From Bradyrhizobium sp. SZCCT0231 (GTDB lineage: Bacteria > Pseudomonadota > Alphaproteobacteria > Rhizobiales > Xanthobacteraceae): a stretch of 64,000 nt of DNA. This document shows positions 34,874-43,224 of this stretch, piece by piece; within the stretch, counting starts at the first letter, position 1, and every line of letters starts with the position of its first letter. A model generated the notes under the pieces. The model was not told where the DNA came from and did no database searches. It saw only the letters and a program-made list of their open reading frames with translations. The translations under genes were made by a program, and so were the position numbers. The DNA lies in the NCBI RefSeq assembly GCF_018130245.1, contig NZ_JAFCKP010000007.1, forward strand, positions 1 through 64,000, read 5' to 3'.

Positions 34874-35608
34874 ATGAGCAGACTACAAGGCAAGACGGCA
34901 GTGGTGACCGGCGGCGGCACCGGCATCGGATTTGGCGCGGCGAAACGGTTCGTCGACGAAGGCGCATTCGTCTATCTCTTCGGGCGACGACAGGAGCCGC
35001 TCGATGCCGCCGTTGCGCAGCTGGGGTCTTCGGCGCGCGCGGTCAGGGGGTCGGTCACCGACTTGTCCGACCTCGACCGCCTGTACGCGACCGTGAAAGC
35101 CGAACGCGGCAACGTCGACGTCCTGTTTGCCAATGCCGGCACCGGATCGTTTGCGCCGCTCGGCGAGATCACGGTCGAGCATTACGATCAGATCTTCGAC
35201 GTCAATGTGAAGGGACTGGTGTTCACGGTGCAGAAGGCCCTGCCGCTAATGAAGAAGGGGTCGTCGATCATCCTCACCGGTTCGAGCACGGGGGTGATGG
35301 GGACGCCGCAATTCAGTATCTACAGCGCGACCAAGGCCGCGATCCGCAATCTGGCGCGCAGCTGGGCGCAGGACCTGCGCGGCACCGGCATCCGCGTCAA
35401 CGTGCTGTCGCCGGGGCCGACCAAGACGGAGCTGGCGCTGGAGGTCGTGGGCGAGCAAGCATTTGATGCACTCGGCAGCGCGACGCCGATCGGGCGTGTG
35501 GGCGATCCCTCCGAGACGGGAGCGGTGGCTGCGTTCCTGGCGTCCGCGGACAGCAGCTACATGACCGGCGGCGAGGTCTTCGTCGATGGAGGCCTGGCGC
35601 AGGTCTGA
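34874..35608 (+). CDS. SDR family oxidoreductase
   Basis: A 244-residue classical short-chain dehydrogenase. The cofactor motif TGGGTGIGFGAAKRF is at about 12-26, NAG appears in LFANAGTGSFAP, and catalytic Ser (ILTGSSTGVMG) and YSATK (Tyr-Lys, about 150-154) are in place. The C-terminus MTGGEVFVDGGLAQV is typical. The ATG at 34874 has AAGGAG upstream; a start at 34859 is less likely. The neighbouring divergent HxlR gene probably regulates it. Substrate not predictable. Confidence 0.93.
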   Translation: MSRLQGKTAVVTGGGTGIGFGAAKRFVDEGAFVYLFGRRQEPLDAAVAQLGSSARAVRGSVTDLSDLDRLYATVKAERGNVDVLFANAGTGSFAPLGEITVEHYDQIFDVNVKGLVFTVQKALPLMKKGSSIILTGSSTGVMGTPQFSIYSATKAAIRNLARSWAQDLRGTGIRVNVLSPGPTKTELALEVVGEQAFDALGSATPIGRVGDPSETGAVAAFLASADSSYMTGGEVFVDGGLAQV

Positions 35609-35625
35609 CGTCTTCGCCTGAACGT

Positions 35626-35656
35626 GAGGGCTTCGATCAACGGGATCGAAGCCCTC
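35626..35656. terminator. hairpin between convergent SDR and amidohydrolase genes
   Basis: A perfect 13-base stem (GAGGGCTTCGATC with its complement) and 5-base loop sits 17 bases after the SDR stop. There is no T-run, so intrinsic termination would be weak, but position suits a bidirectional terminator. Confidence 0.6.
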
Positions 35657-35682
35657 AATGTGCAGCAATGATGTGGACCCGA

Positions 35683-36567
35683 CTAAATCCCCAGCAGTTT
35701 TCGCGCGTTCGCCTTCAGCACCTTCGGCCGGATCTCGTCGCGGATGTCGATCTTGGCAAAGTCCGACAGCCAGCGGTCCGGCGTGATCACCGGCCAGTCC
35801 GAGCCGAACAGCATCTTGTCCTGCAGAATCGAGTTGATGTAGCGCACCAGGACCGGCGGGAAGTACTTCGGCGACCAGCCGGAGAGGTCGATATAGACGT
35901 TCGGCTTGTGGGTCGCGACCGACAGCGCCTCTTCCTGCCAGGGGAAGGAGGGGTGGGCGAGGATGATCTTGAGGTCGGGGAAATCGGCCGCGACGTCGTC
36001 CATGTACATCGGGTTGGAGTATTTCAGCCGCATGCCCATGCCGCCGGGCATGCCGGAGCCGACGCCGGTCTGGCCGGTGTGAAACAGCGCGATCGCGCCG
36101 CCATTGTTGATCTCTTCATAGAGCGGATAGGCCATGCGGTCGTTGGCGTAGAAGCCCTGCATGGTCGGGTGGAATTTGAAGCCGCGCACGCCGTATTCCT
36201 CGATCAGCTTGCGTGCTTCGCGTGCGCCTAACTTGCCCTTGTGCGGATCGATCGAGACGAAGGGGATGAGGACGTCGAGATGGTCGGAGGCGACCTCCAG
36301 CATCTCGTAATTGTTGTAGCGGCGGAAGCCGGTCTCGCGCTCGGCATCGACAGGGAAGATCACCGCGGCGATGTTCTTGGAGCGGTAATAGGCCGCAGTC
36401 TCCGGCACGGTCGGCGGATGCTTGTTCGGCGACTTGAAATACTCGGCCATCTGCGCCTGGAAATCGTCATAGCCGTCGTCGGGGTGGCAGCCGCAGGGCT
36501 CCTCGGCATGGGTGTGGATGTCGATGGCGACGACATCGTCGATATTCGGCAGCTTCAGCTTCGGCAT
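35683..36567 (-). CDS. amidohydrolase family 2 protein (decarboxylase-like)
   Basis: A 294-residue TIM-barrel metal hydrolase/decarboxylase of the amidohydrolase-2 type. The metal pair lies in VAIDIHTHAE (HxH, about 16-20). Further ligands are in FKFHPTMQGF (about 133), LFHTGQTG (about 160), ILAHPSFPW (about 198) and FGSDWPVITPDRW (Asp, about 258). Members include ACMS-decarboxylase-like and resorcylate-decarboxylase-like enzymes. The cysteine pair in EEPCGCHPDD just after the HxH is unusual. Substrate unknown; the next gene is unrelated L36. Confidence 0.9.
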   Translation of the reverse strand: MPKLKLPNIDDVVAIDIHTHAEEPCGCHPDDGYDDFQAQMAEYFKSPNKHPPTVPETAAYYRSKNIAAVIFPVDAERETGFRRYNNYEMLEVASDHLDVLIPFVSIDPHKGKLGAREARKLIEEYGVRGFKFHPTMQGFYANDRMAYPLYEEINNGGAIALFHTGQTGVGSGMPGGMGMRLKYSNPMYMDDVAADFPDLKIILAHPSFPWQEEALSVATHKPNVYIDLSGWSPKYFPPVLVRYINSILQDKMLFGSDWPVITPDRWLSDFAKIDIRDEIRPKVLKANARKLLGI

Positions 36568-36880
36568 TGGTGTCCTCCCGACCGGTTGTCAAATTGATTA
36601 TAGGATATAACGAATTTGGCAAGGCGTCGTCGAAAGGTCCTTGGGATCGTGGCGATAAAATCGGGCCGATCCGGCCGTTCCTACTGTGCATGGGGTTGTT
36701 TTCACGAATTTGCTGGCCCGGCGCGGGGCGGTTAACATTGACATCACCTCCCCCCATGCCTTAAGAACCGCCCCGTCCCGGGCGGCTGGTCCGCCGGCGG
36801 GAAAGATCTCATTTTGCCACATTCGCGCGTGCCGAAACGGTAGTGCCGAACACGGCCTTTCGAACGTTCAGGATTCTGCC
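36568..36880. other. 313-base stretch between amidohydrolase and L36
   Basis: No supported gene. It is AT-richer at 36590-36680 and must hold the divergent promoters of the amidohydrolase and L36 genes. I see no recognisable operator. Confidence 0.5.
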
Positions 36881-37006
36881 ATGAAGGTCCGTAACTCGCT
36901 GAAATCGCTGCGCGGTCGCCATCGCGCCAACCGCCTGGTCCGCCGCAAGGGCCGGGTCTATGTGATCAACAAGGTGCAGCGCCGCTTCAAGGCTCGCCAG
37001 GGCTGA
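36881..37006 (+). CDS. rpmJ: 50S ribosomal protein L36 (cysteine-free type)
   Basis: A 41-residue, very basic protein ([15 protein letters not shown], ending [10 protein letters not shown]) that matches ribosomal protein L36. The four zinc-binding cysteines of the standard form are absent, so this is the zinc-independent (C-minus, YkgO-type) version, common as the sole form in alphaproteobacteria. It stands alone between unrelated genes, as is usual for this type. Confidence 0.95.
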   Translation: MKVRNSLKSLRGRHRANRLVRRKGRVYVINKVQRRFKARQG

Positions 37007-37126
37007 TCTGAGCGGCTGATCACGCCCTGCCGGGCGCCTTCGCGCGCCCCGCAAGACCACGGTCTCACACCAGTTTGACGCCGCCTTTGCTTTGCAAGGG
37101 CGGCTTTGCGCGTTTAGACTTCCACC

Positions 37127-37759
37127 ATGGCAGTCAGATTCCACCTCGCGCGTATCTTGTGTCTGGCCCTTGTGCTGGGAACCGCCGGCTTGGCTCCGGC
37201 CCTGGCCCAGCAGGTTGAGCCACCCGGCAAGCAGAAGAAGCTGCCGGAAGCGCCGGCCAAGCTGCCCAAGGTCGATCGCAGCAAGAATCTGGATTTCCTG
37301 TTCGGCGCGCTGAAGGCGGCCCCCGATGAGGCCAGCGCCAAGCATGTCGAGGCGCGGATCTGGGCGATCTGGCTCCAGACCCCGAGCGATACCGCGGCGC
37401 TTCTGATGTCACGCGCCAAGACCGCGGTCGACGCGAAGAAGATCGACGTCGCGATCAAGCTGCTGGATTCGATCATCAAGCTCAGGCCCGATTACATCGA
37501 GGCCTGGAACCGGCGTGCGACGCTCTACTACATGCAGAACGACTATGGCCGCTCGCTCGCGGACATCCAGCAAGTGTTGATCCGCGAGCCCCGCCACTTC
37601 GGCGCGCTCGCCGGCCTCGGCATGATCATGCAGGAGGTCGGCAACGAGAAGCGCGCGCTCGATGCCTACCGCAAGGCGCTCGCCCTCAATCCGCACCTCG
37701 AAAAGATCCCCGATCAGGTCAAGGCGCTGACCGAGAAGGTCGAAGGCCGCGACATCTAG
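37127..37759 (+). CDS. secreted TPR-repeat protein
   Basis: A 210-residue protein with a signal peptide (about 1-28, ending PALAQ). The mature part carries at least two to three tetratricopeptide-like repeats: AIKLLDSIIKLRPDYIEAWNRRATLYYMQNDYGRSLADIQQVLIREPRHFGALAGLGMI and ALDAYRKALALNPHLEKI are seen in outline (about 110-195). It probably acts as a periplasmic protein-interaction module. Partner unknown. Confidence 0.88.
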   Translation: MAVRFHLARILCLALVLGTAGLAPALAQQVEPPGKQKKLPEAPAKLPKVDRSKNLDFLFGALKAAPDEASAKHVEARIWAIWLQTPSDTAALLMSRAKTAVDAKKIDVAIKLLDSIIKLRPDYIEAWNRRATLYYMQNDYGRSLADIQQVLIREPRHFGALAGLGMIMQEVGNEKRALDAYRKALALNPHLEKIPDQVKALTEKVEGRDI

Positions 37760-37882
37760 CTCTAACTCGATCATTTCTTGAGCGGTCGCGGCCGGCCCGG
37801 ATTAACCACGATCCGAAGCGGGCGTCGCGAGGACTATTGCGGAGCCTGTTGCAGGCCTACCTGCATGGCAGGAGCGGAAGCC

Positions 37883-38143
37883 ATGAAGTGTTTGGTGGTC
37901 GCAGCTTTATTGCTGCTCGCGTCGGGGACGGTGAGCTTCGCCGACGGACTGTTCTGGGTGGTCGGCAACCGCGCCACCGGCAAATGCGATATCGTGACCA
38001 GCAATCCGGTCATCATCGGCGACGTCTGGTTCGGCGACGGTCCCTACAAGTCCAGGGCCGATGCCAAGCTTGCCCGTTCGACGATCCGCGTCTGTCCCCC
38101 GGTCACGCCCGAAGAGGAAAAGGAGGAGGACGGGACGAACTAG
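37883..38143 (+). CDS. small secreted protein, 86 aa
   Basis: Start at ATG 37883, with AGGAG 9 bases upstream. A signal peptide (about 1-18, ASGTVSFA) precedes DGLFWVVGNRATGKCDIV, and an acidic lysine-rich tail ends EEEKEEDGTN. Two cysteines remain in the mature part. No family recognised. It follows the TPR gene by 120 bases. Confidence 0.72.
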   Translation: MKCLVVAALLLLASGTVSFADGLFWVVGNRATGKCDIVTSNPVIIGDVWFGDGPYKSRADAKLARSTIRVCPPVTPEEEKEEDGTN

Positions 38144-38155
38144 CCTGCGCGCCAA

Positions 38156-38200
38156 GCATGATCCGGAAAAGTGTGCAGCGGTTTTCCGACAAGATCATGC
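38156..38200. repeat. dispersed palindromic repeat, GCATGATC-type
   Basis: GCATGATC opens and GATCATGC closes this 45-base element; the middle is CGGAAAAGTG...AGCGGTTTTCCG. A second copy lies at 52327-52377. Confidence 0.8.
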
Positions 38201-38212
38201 TCAGGAGAGAGC

Positions 38213-38238
38213 CTAAAGTGCGATCGATCGCACTTTAG
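38213..38238. promoter_or_regulatory. 26-base perfect palindrome at the end of a small gene
   Basis: The half-site CTAAAGTGCGATC is followed at once by its exact complement. It covers the stop codon of the minus-strand gene that begins at 38417, so it may form a transcript-end hairpin or be a DNA-binding site. Confidence 0.55.
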
Positions 38239-38417
38239 TGCAGGACGCTGCTGCCGCGCTCGACGAGGTCGCGGTCGGCGGCTGCGGCGTAAGCCTTTGC
38301 AAGCTCGGTCTCGAGATGCTCGTTGATCAGGAGCAGCGCCCGCACGGCACCGCGCAGGTCGCCATTGCAGCTCGCGACGATTTCGTCGATCGCAGTGTCG
38401 TTCGATCTGAAGCTCAT
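38235..38417 (-). CDS. small hypothetical protein, 60 aa
   Basis: A 60-residue helical protein (MSFRSNDTAIDEIVASCNGDLRGAVR in its first part, then LLLINEHLETEL). One cysteine, no signal peptide. The regular amphipathic pattern and codon use support a real gene. I know no function. A 26-base palindrome overlaps its 3' end. Confidence 0.65.
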   Translation of the reverse strand: MSFRSNDTAIDEIVASCNGDLRGAVRALLLINEHLETELAKAYAAAADRDLVERGSSVLH

Positions 38418-38744
38418 TGAAAATTCTCCGGTTCAAACCAGGACAAATCCTGCCGGTCTTTCCCGCATTGCCCGAACTTGCGAGAGGATCGGTGCCCACC
38501 CGCGTCTAGATGGCGGAACCGACCATGGCGATTATATGGAAGCCGCGATGACGACCGCATGAAGCTGTGCGGGGCTTGCGTGCGCTCTCGGATCGGTATT
38601 GATTCCATTGAGCTTTTTTGTTCTGAAATTGTGCACATATCCACAGCCCCGGCATTTTCGGTGGAAGCGCAGGAAGCCGGCGGCGAAACTGCCGCCAATC
38701 AGACCCGTAACTGCCCAGTGCCCAGGATCACCCGGATTCTCCCC
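38418..38744. other. upstream region of the alpha/beta hydrolase gene
   Basis: About 330 bases without a supported gene. The open frame of the downstream hydrolase extends back to 38478, but the extra residues look untranslated (low-complexity, no homology-like features). AT-rich patches near 38600-38640 could be the promoter. Confidence 0.45.
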
Positions 38745-39701
38745 ATGATCGTGATGTCAGTCGTGACGGCGCTGGTGCTGCTGGCGCTGGTCACCCAGGC
38801 GGGAATCGTCGCCGTGCAACGTGCCTTTCCACCGCAGGGCCGGATGATCGAGGTCGATGGCGCGACGCTTCATGTCGTCGATATCGGCCCACGCGATTCG
38901 GGGCCTCCGATCGTGATGCTGCACGGCGCGAGCTCCAATCTCGAAGCGATGCGCCGGCCGCTCGGTGACATCCTAGCCGGGGACCGTCGCGTGATTCTGA
39001 TCGACCGGCCCGGCCATGGCTGGAGCACGCGCGGGCGGCGGCAAGATTCGACGCCGCAGATCCAGGCGCGGATGATCGACGAGGCGCTTCATGAGCTCGG
39101 GATCGATCGTGCGGTCTTCGTGGTGCATTCCTGGAGCGGCGCCCTCGGCGCGCGGATCGCGCTCGATCACCCGCACCGCGTCGCCGGTCTCGTGATGCTC
39201 GCCCCCGTCACGCATCCCTGGCGCGGCGGTGTCGGCCACTACAACGAGATCATCGCAACGCCCGTGATCGGTCCGCTGCTCGCCTATACCATCACGCTGC
39301 CGCTCGGCTATGTCCTCGCTGAATCCGGCGCGCGCAACGTGTTCCTGCCGCAGACGATGCCGGATGGTTTCGTGCAGGACTCGGCGACGCCGCTCTTGCT
39401 GCGCCCGCGCGAGTTCATCGCCAATGCCTATGATCTGGTGACGCTGAAAGAGTCGGTCGCCGCGCAAGTCGCGCGCTATGGCGAGATCACGGCGCCGGTC
39501 ACGATCATCGCCGGCGAGCCCGACAAGACGGTGAGAACCAGCATCCACGCGCGACCGTTCGCCGCGGCGGTGTCGAATGCAAAGCTGATCGTGCTGCCCG
39601 ATCTCGGCCACATGGTGCAGAACGCGGTGCCGGATCTCGTGAAGGCGGAGATCGAGGCGATGATCGGGAGGATTGTCCCGGCGCAAGCGGCCGCCGATTA
39701 A
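38745..39701 (+). CDS. membrane-anchored alpha/beta hydrolase
   Basis: A protein of about 318 residues with an N-terminal membrane segment (MIVMSVVTALVLLALV). The alpha/beta hydrolase fold follows: oxyanion region VMLHGASSNLEAMRRPL, nucleophile in VVHSWSGALGAR, acid in IIAGEPDKTV and histidine in LPDLGHMVQNAV. The start is uncertain: the frame is open from 38478, and a GTG at 38718 is possible. It is probably an esterase or epoxide-hydrolase-like enzyme attached to the inner membrane. Substrate unknown. Confidence 0.85.
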   Translation: MIVMSVVTALVLLALVTQAGIVAVQRAFPPQGRMIEVDGATLHVVDIGPRDSGPPIVMLHGASSNLEAMRRPLGDILAGDRRVILIDRPGHGWSTRGRRQDSTPQIQARMIDEALHELGIDRAVFVVHSWSGALGARIALDHPHRVAGLVMLAPVTHPWRGGVGHYNEIIATPVIGPLLAYTITLPLGYVLAESGARNVFLPQTMPDGFVQDSATPLLLRPREFIANAYDLVTLKESVAAQVARYGEITAPVTIIAGEPDKTVRTSIHARPFAAAVSNAKLIVLPDLGHMVQNAVPDLVKAEIEAMIGRIVPAQAAAD

Positions 39702-39817
39702 GGCGTTTTCGAGCGAGGTGGATACCGGCTCGCGTGGAGAAGACGCGTCAAGCAAGATGCTGGAGCTGCGGTTCTGATTCTTTCAGACCGAAGCTCCAGC
39801 GGCCGCCTTTGGCGCGC

Positions 39818-40213
39818 TTACTGCTTGGTCTTCCCATCCTTGTCGTATTGGGCAATGAAGGCCCAGAGATTGTTGATCTCGGTCTCGTTCTTGATGCCGG
39901 CGAACGCCATCTTGGTGCCGGGGATCTTGGCCTTGGGGTCCTTGATGTATTCCTTGAACACTGCCTCGTCCCAGGTGATGCCGGAATTCTTGTTCGCGTC
40001 CGAGTAGCTATAGCCCTCAACCGTGCCCGACTTGCGGCCGTTGAGGCCGTTGAGCTCGGGGCCGACCTTGTTCTTGGCGCCTTCGCCGATCGCGTGGCAG
40101 GCCAGGCACTTGTTGAACGACGTCTTGCCGGCCGCGACATCCTGCGCCATCGCGGCGGGTGCGGTGGCAATCACGGTGAGGATCGTCAGTGCGCCAAAAG
40201 TCAGTTTTGTCAT
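39818..40213 (-). CDS. class I c-type cytochrome (cytochrome c2-like)
   Basis: A 131-residue periplasmic cytochrome. A signal peptide ends near AMA-QD (23). The haem site is CLACH at 36-40, and the axial methionine is Met102 in IPGTKMAFAGIK. The order and spacing match mitochondrial-type cytochrome c2/c550 of rhizobia. It would shuttle electrons between a quinol oxidase complex and terminal oxidases. It is divergent from glcD; whether it takes electrons from glycolate oxidation is speculative. Confidence 0.93.
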   Translation of the reverse strand: MTKLTFGALTILTVIATAPAAMAQDVAAGKTSFNKCLACHAIGEGAKNKVGPELNGLNGRKSGTVEGYSYSDANKNSGITWDEAVFKEYIKDPKAKIPGTKMAFAGIKNETEINNLWAFIAQYDKDGKTKQ

Positions 40214-40442
40214 AAGTGTTCTCTTCGTCTCTTCCCGGGTCAGATGGAGGGTCGTGGTTTTGGCAGGTCCGCTGCAAGTGGACAAGCCGCGAAACTTTGA
40301 CAGGTTTCCTGATAGCAGACTTGCCCCAGAGAGAATTTGCGCTGCAACAATGCAATGCGACCTTCGGAGGACCTACCCAAAGACGGCAAGACATGATTGA
40401 TTTGCCGAGACAATTCCATCCGTCGGACGAAGGCTTCTTAAA

Positions 40443-41936
40443 ATGGCCATCATGATGCCCGCAAGCGACCAGGCCGTGCTGGCGCGTCGCAGCGAAATCG
40501 TCGCCGCCTTGCGCGCCATCGTGCCTGGCGAGGGCGTGATCGACAGCCTCGCCGAGATGCGGGCCTATGAATCCGACGGGCTGACCGCCTATCGGCAGCC
40601 GCCGATGGTGGTAGTGCTGCCCGATACGACCGAGCAGGTCTCGCTCGTCCTGAAATATTGTGCGGCGCAAGGAATCAAGGTGGTGCCGCGCGGCTCCGGC
40701 ACCTCGCTGTCCGGCGGCGCGCTGCCGCTCGAGGACGGCGTGCTGCTCGGCCTCGGCAAGTTCAAGCGCATCCGCGAGATCGATTTCGACAACCGCGTCG
40801 TCGTCACCGAGCCCGGCGTCACCAATCTCGCGATCAGCCAGGCGGTCGCGCATGCCGGCTTCTATTACGCGCCCGATCCGTCCTCGCAGATCGCCTGCTC
40901 GATCGGCGGCAACGTGGCGGAAAATTCCGGCGGGGTGCATTGCCTCAAATACGGCATGACCACCAACAACGTGCTCGGCTGCGAGATCGTGCTGATGAGC
41001 GGCGAGATCCTGCGCATCGGCGGCAAGGGGTGCGAGAACGCGGGCTACGATTTGATGGGCGTCATCACCGGCTCGGAAGGCCTGCTCGGCGTCATCACCG
41101 AGATCACGGTGCGTATCCTGCAAAAGCCGGAGACGGCGCGCGCGCTGATGGTGGGCTTTGCTGAGGTCGAGGCGGCCGGCGAATGCGTGGCGCGCATCAT
41201 CGGCGCCGGCATCATCCCTGGAGGCATGGAGATGATGGACAAGCCCGCGATCCACGCCGCTGAGGCCTTCGTCCATGCCGGCTATCCGCTCGACGTCGAG
41301 GCGCTGCTCATCATCGAGCTCGACGGTCCCAAGATCGAGGTTGACGAGCTGATCACGCGCGTCGATGCCATCGCCAATGCCTGCGGCTCGACCACCTGCC
41401 AGATCTCGACCTCGGAGGCCGAGCGCAACCTGTTCTGGGCCGGCCGCAAGGCCGCGTTTCCGGCCGTGGGCCGCATCTCGCCCGACTATCTCTGCATGGA
41501 CGGCACGATTCCGCGCGGAGCGCTGCCGAAGGCGCTCGCCCGCATCCGCGAGCTCTCGGAAAAATACCAGCTCGGCTGCGCCAACGTGTTCCACGCCGGC
41601 GACGGCAATCTGCATCCGCTGATCCTCTACGATGCCAACAAGCCCGGCGAGATCGAGCGCGCCGAAGCCTTCGGCGCCGACATCCTGCGCGCCTGCGTCG
41701 AGTTCGGCGGCGTGCTCACCGGCGAGCACGGCGTCGGCATCGAGAAGCGCGATCTGATGGGCGACATGTTCAGCGAGATCGACCTCAACCAGCAGCAGCG
41801 CCTGAAATGTGCCTTCGACGCGCAGGGCCTGCTCAATCCCGGAAAAGTATTTCCGACCCTGCACCGCTGCGCCGAGCTCGGACGTATGCACGTCCATGCC
41901 GGCAAGCTCGCGTTTCCGGATTTGCCGCGGTTCTAG
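40443..41936 (+). CDS. glcD: glycolate oxidase FAD subunit
   Basis: A 497-residue FAD-linked oxidase that oxidises glycolate to glyoxylate. The PCMH-type FAD domain includes VVPRGSGTSLSGGALP (about 80-95) and ACSIGGNVAENSGG (about 155-168), with YDLMGVITGSEGLLG nearby. The C-terminal part has the conserved NVFHAGDGNLHPLILYD and GVLTGEHGVGIEKR. First of a tight glcDEF operon (7-base gap to glcE). It is cytoplasmic and membrane-associated through its partners. Start at ATG 40443; ATG 40452 is also possible. Confidence 0.96.
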   Translation: MAIMMPASDQAVLARRSEIVAALRAIVPGEGVIDSLAEMRAYESDGLTAYRQPPMVVVLPDTTEQVSLVLKYCAAQGIKVVPRGSGTSLSGGALPLEDGVLLGLGKFKRIREIDFDNRVVVTEPGVTNLAISQAVAHAGFYYAPDPSSQIACSIGGNVAENSGGVHCLKYGMTTNNVLGCEIVLMSGEILRIGGKGCENAGYDLMGVITGSEGLLGVITEITVRILQKPETARALMVGFAEVEAAGECVARIIGAGIIPGGMEMMDKPAIHAAEAFVHAGYPLDVEALLIIELDGPKIEVDELITRVDAIANACGSTTCQISTSEAERNLFWAGRKAAFPAVGRISPDYLCMDGTIPRGALPKALARIRELSEKYQLGCANVFHAGDGNLHPLILYDANKPGEIERAEAFGADILRACVEFGGVLTGEHGVGIEKRDLMGDMFSEIDLNQQQRLKCAFDAQGLLNPGKVFPTLHRCAELGRMHVHAGKLAFPDLPRF

Positions 41937-41943
41937 ATCCGCG

Positions 41944-43224
41944 ATGAACGAATTGCTTTCCCTTGTGAACTTCGATACCGGCTCAGTCGTGGATACGCTC
42001 AAGGTCAGAGACGCCAAAGACGTCGAAGAGGTGGTGCGCGCGGCGATTGCGAACGAGCAGCCGCTCGAGATCATCGGTCATGGCTCCAAGCGCAGCATCG
42101 GCCACGCCATGGCGACCAACGCCGTGCTCGACGTCTCCGCGCTCAATGCCGTCACCGCCTACGAGCCGAACGAACTCATCATCACCCTCCAGGCCGGGGC
42201 ACCGCTCGCCGACGTGCTGGCGCTGATCGATGCCAAGAACCAGCAATTCGCCTTCGAGCCTGTCAACACCGCCCCGCTGCTCGGTACGCCGGCGCTCGGG
42301 ACCATTGGCGGCATGATCGCGGCCGGGCTCGCTGGGCCGCGGCGCATCCGGGCCGGCGGGGCGCGCGATCACCTGCTCGGCGCGCATGCCGTCTCCGGCT
42401 TCGGCGACAGCTTCAAGACCGGCGGCAAGGTGGTGAAGAACGTCACCGGCTACGACCTCTGCAAGCTCTTGGCGGGGTCCTGGGGCACGCTGTCGGTGAT
42501 GACCGAGGTCACGCTCAAGGTGATGCCGAAGCCGGAGGCCGAGCGGACGCTGCTGCTGCGCGGGTTAGAGGATGCCGCCGCCAACAAGGCGATGACTGCG
42601 GCACTGGGCTCGCCCTTCGACGTCTCCGCTGCGGCGCATCTGCCGAAATCGGCATTCCGGGCCAAGGCCGACGGGCTGGGCGACGTCGTGGGCCAGGGCG
42701 AGGCGCTGACCGCACTGCGGCTCGAGGGCATCACCGCATCTGCCGCGCACCGCGCCGGCTCGCTGCGCGAATTGCTGGCGCCGTTTGGAACCGCGACGCT
42801 GATCGAGGATATGGCATCTGCGGCGCTGTGGGCCGCGATCCGTGATGTGCTGCCGTTTGCGGCCAGCGGCGGGCTCGGTGCTTGGCCGGTGTGGCGGATC
42901 GTCTGTCCGCCCGCCTCAGGCGCGGCACTCGGCACCCAATTGGCGCGCGAGACCGGGGGCGATTTGATCTACGATTGGGGCGGCGGGCTGATCTGGGCGG
43001 CGTTGCCGCCGAAGCCGGACGCGCATGCCCCGGCTGTGCGCGAGCGGACTAACGCGGTCGGTGGGCACGCCACGCTGATCCGGGCGGCCGAGGAGGTCAG
43101 GCGCGATGTCGATGTGTTCCATCCACAGGCGCCGGGCATTGCCGCGCTGAGCGAGCGGGTGCGCGCCAGCTTCGATCCGAAGACCATACTCAACCGGGGG
43201 CGGCTCACGCGGAGCGCTTGCTGA
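41944..43224 (+). CDS. glcE: glycolate oxidase subunit, FAD-binding
   Basis: A 426-residue partner of GlcD. The FAD domain appears as LEIIGHGSKRSIG (about 42-54) and LGTPALGTIGGMIAAGLAGPRRIRAGGARDHLLG (about 115-150, seen in outline), then KVVKNVTGYDLCKLLAGSWGTLSVMTE. It is longer than many GlcE proteins (about 350-410) but colinear. It starts 7 bases after glcD and its stop codon abuts the glcF start, so expression should be stoichiometric. Confidence 0.95.
   Translation: MNELLSLVNFDTGSVVDTLKVRDAKDVEEVVRAAIANEQPLEIIGHGSKRSIGHAMATNAVLDVSALNAVTAYEPNELIITLQAGAPLADVLALIDAKNQQFAFEPVNTAPLLGTPALGTIGGMIAAGLAGPRRIRAGGARDHLLGAHAVSGFGDSFKTGGKVVKNVTGYDLCKLLAGSWGTLSVMTEVTLKVMPKPEAERTLLLRGLEDAAANKAMTAALGSPFDVSAAAHLPKSAFRAKADGLGDVVGQGEALTALRLEGITASAAHRAGSLRELLAPFGTATLIEDMASAALWAAIRDVLPFAASGGLGAWPVWRIVCPPASGAALGTQLARETGGDLIYDWGGGLIWAALPPKPDAHAPAVRERTNAVGGHATLIRAAEEVRRDVDVFHPQAPGIAALSERVRASFDPKTILNRGRLTRSAC

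Noticed and set aside
40017-42074. 685-residue minus-strand open frame
   Set aside because: Shadow of glcD and of the cytochrome gene region; His/Asp/Ala-rich and no recognisable domain.
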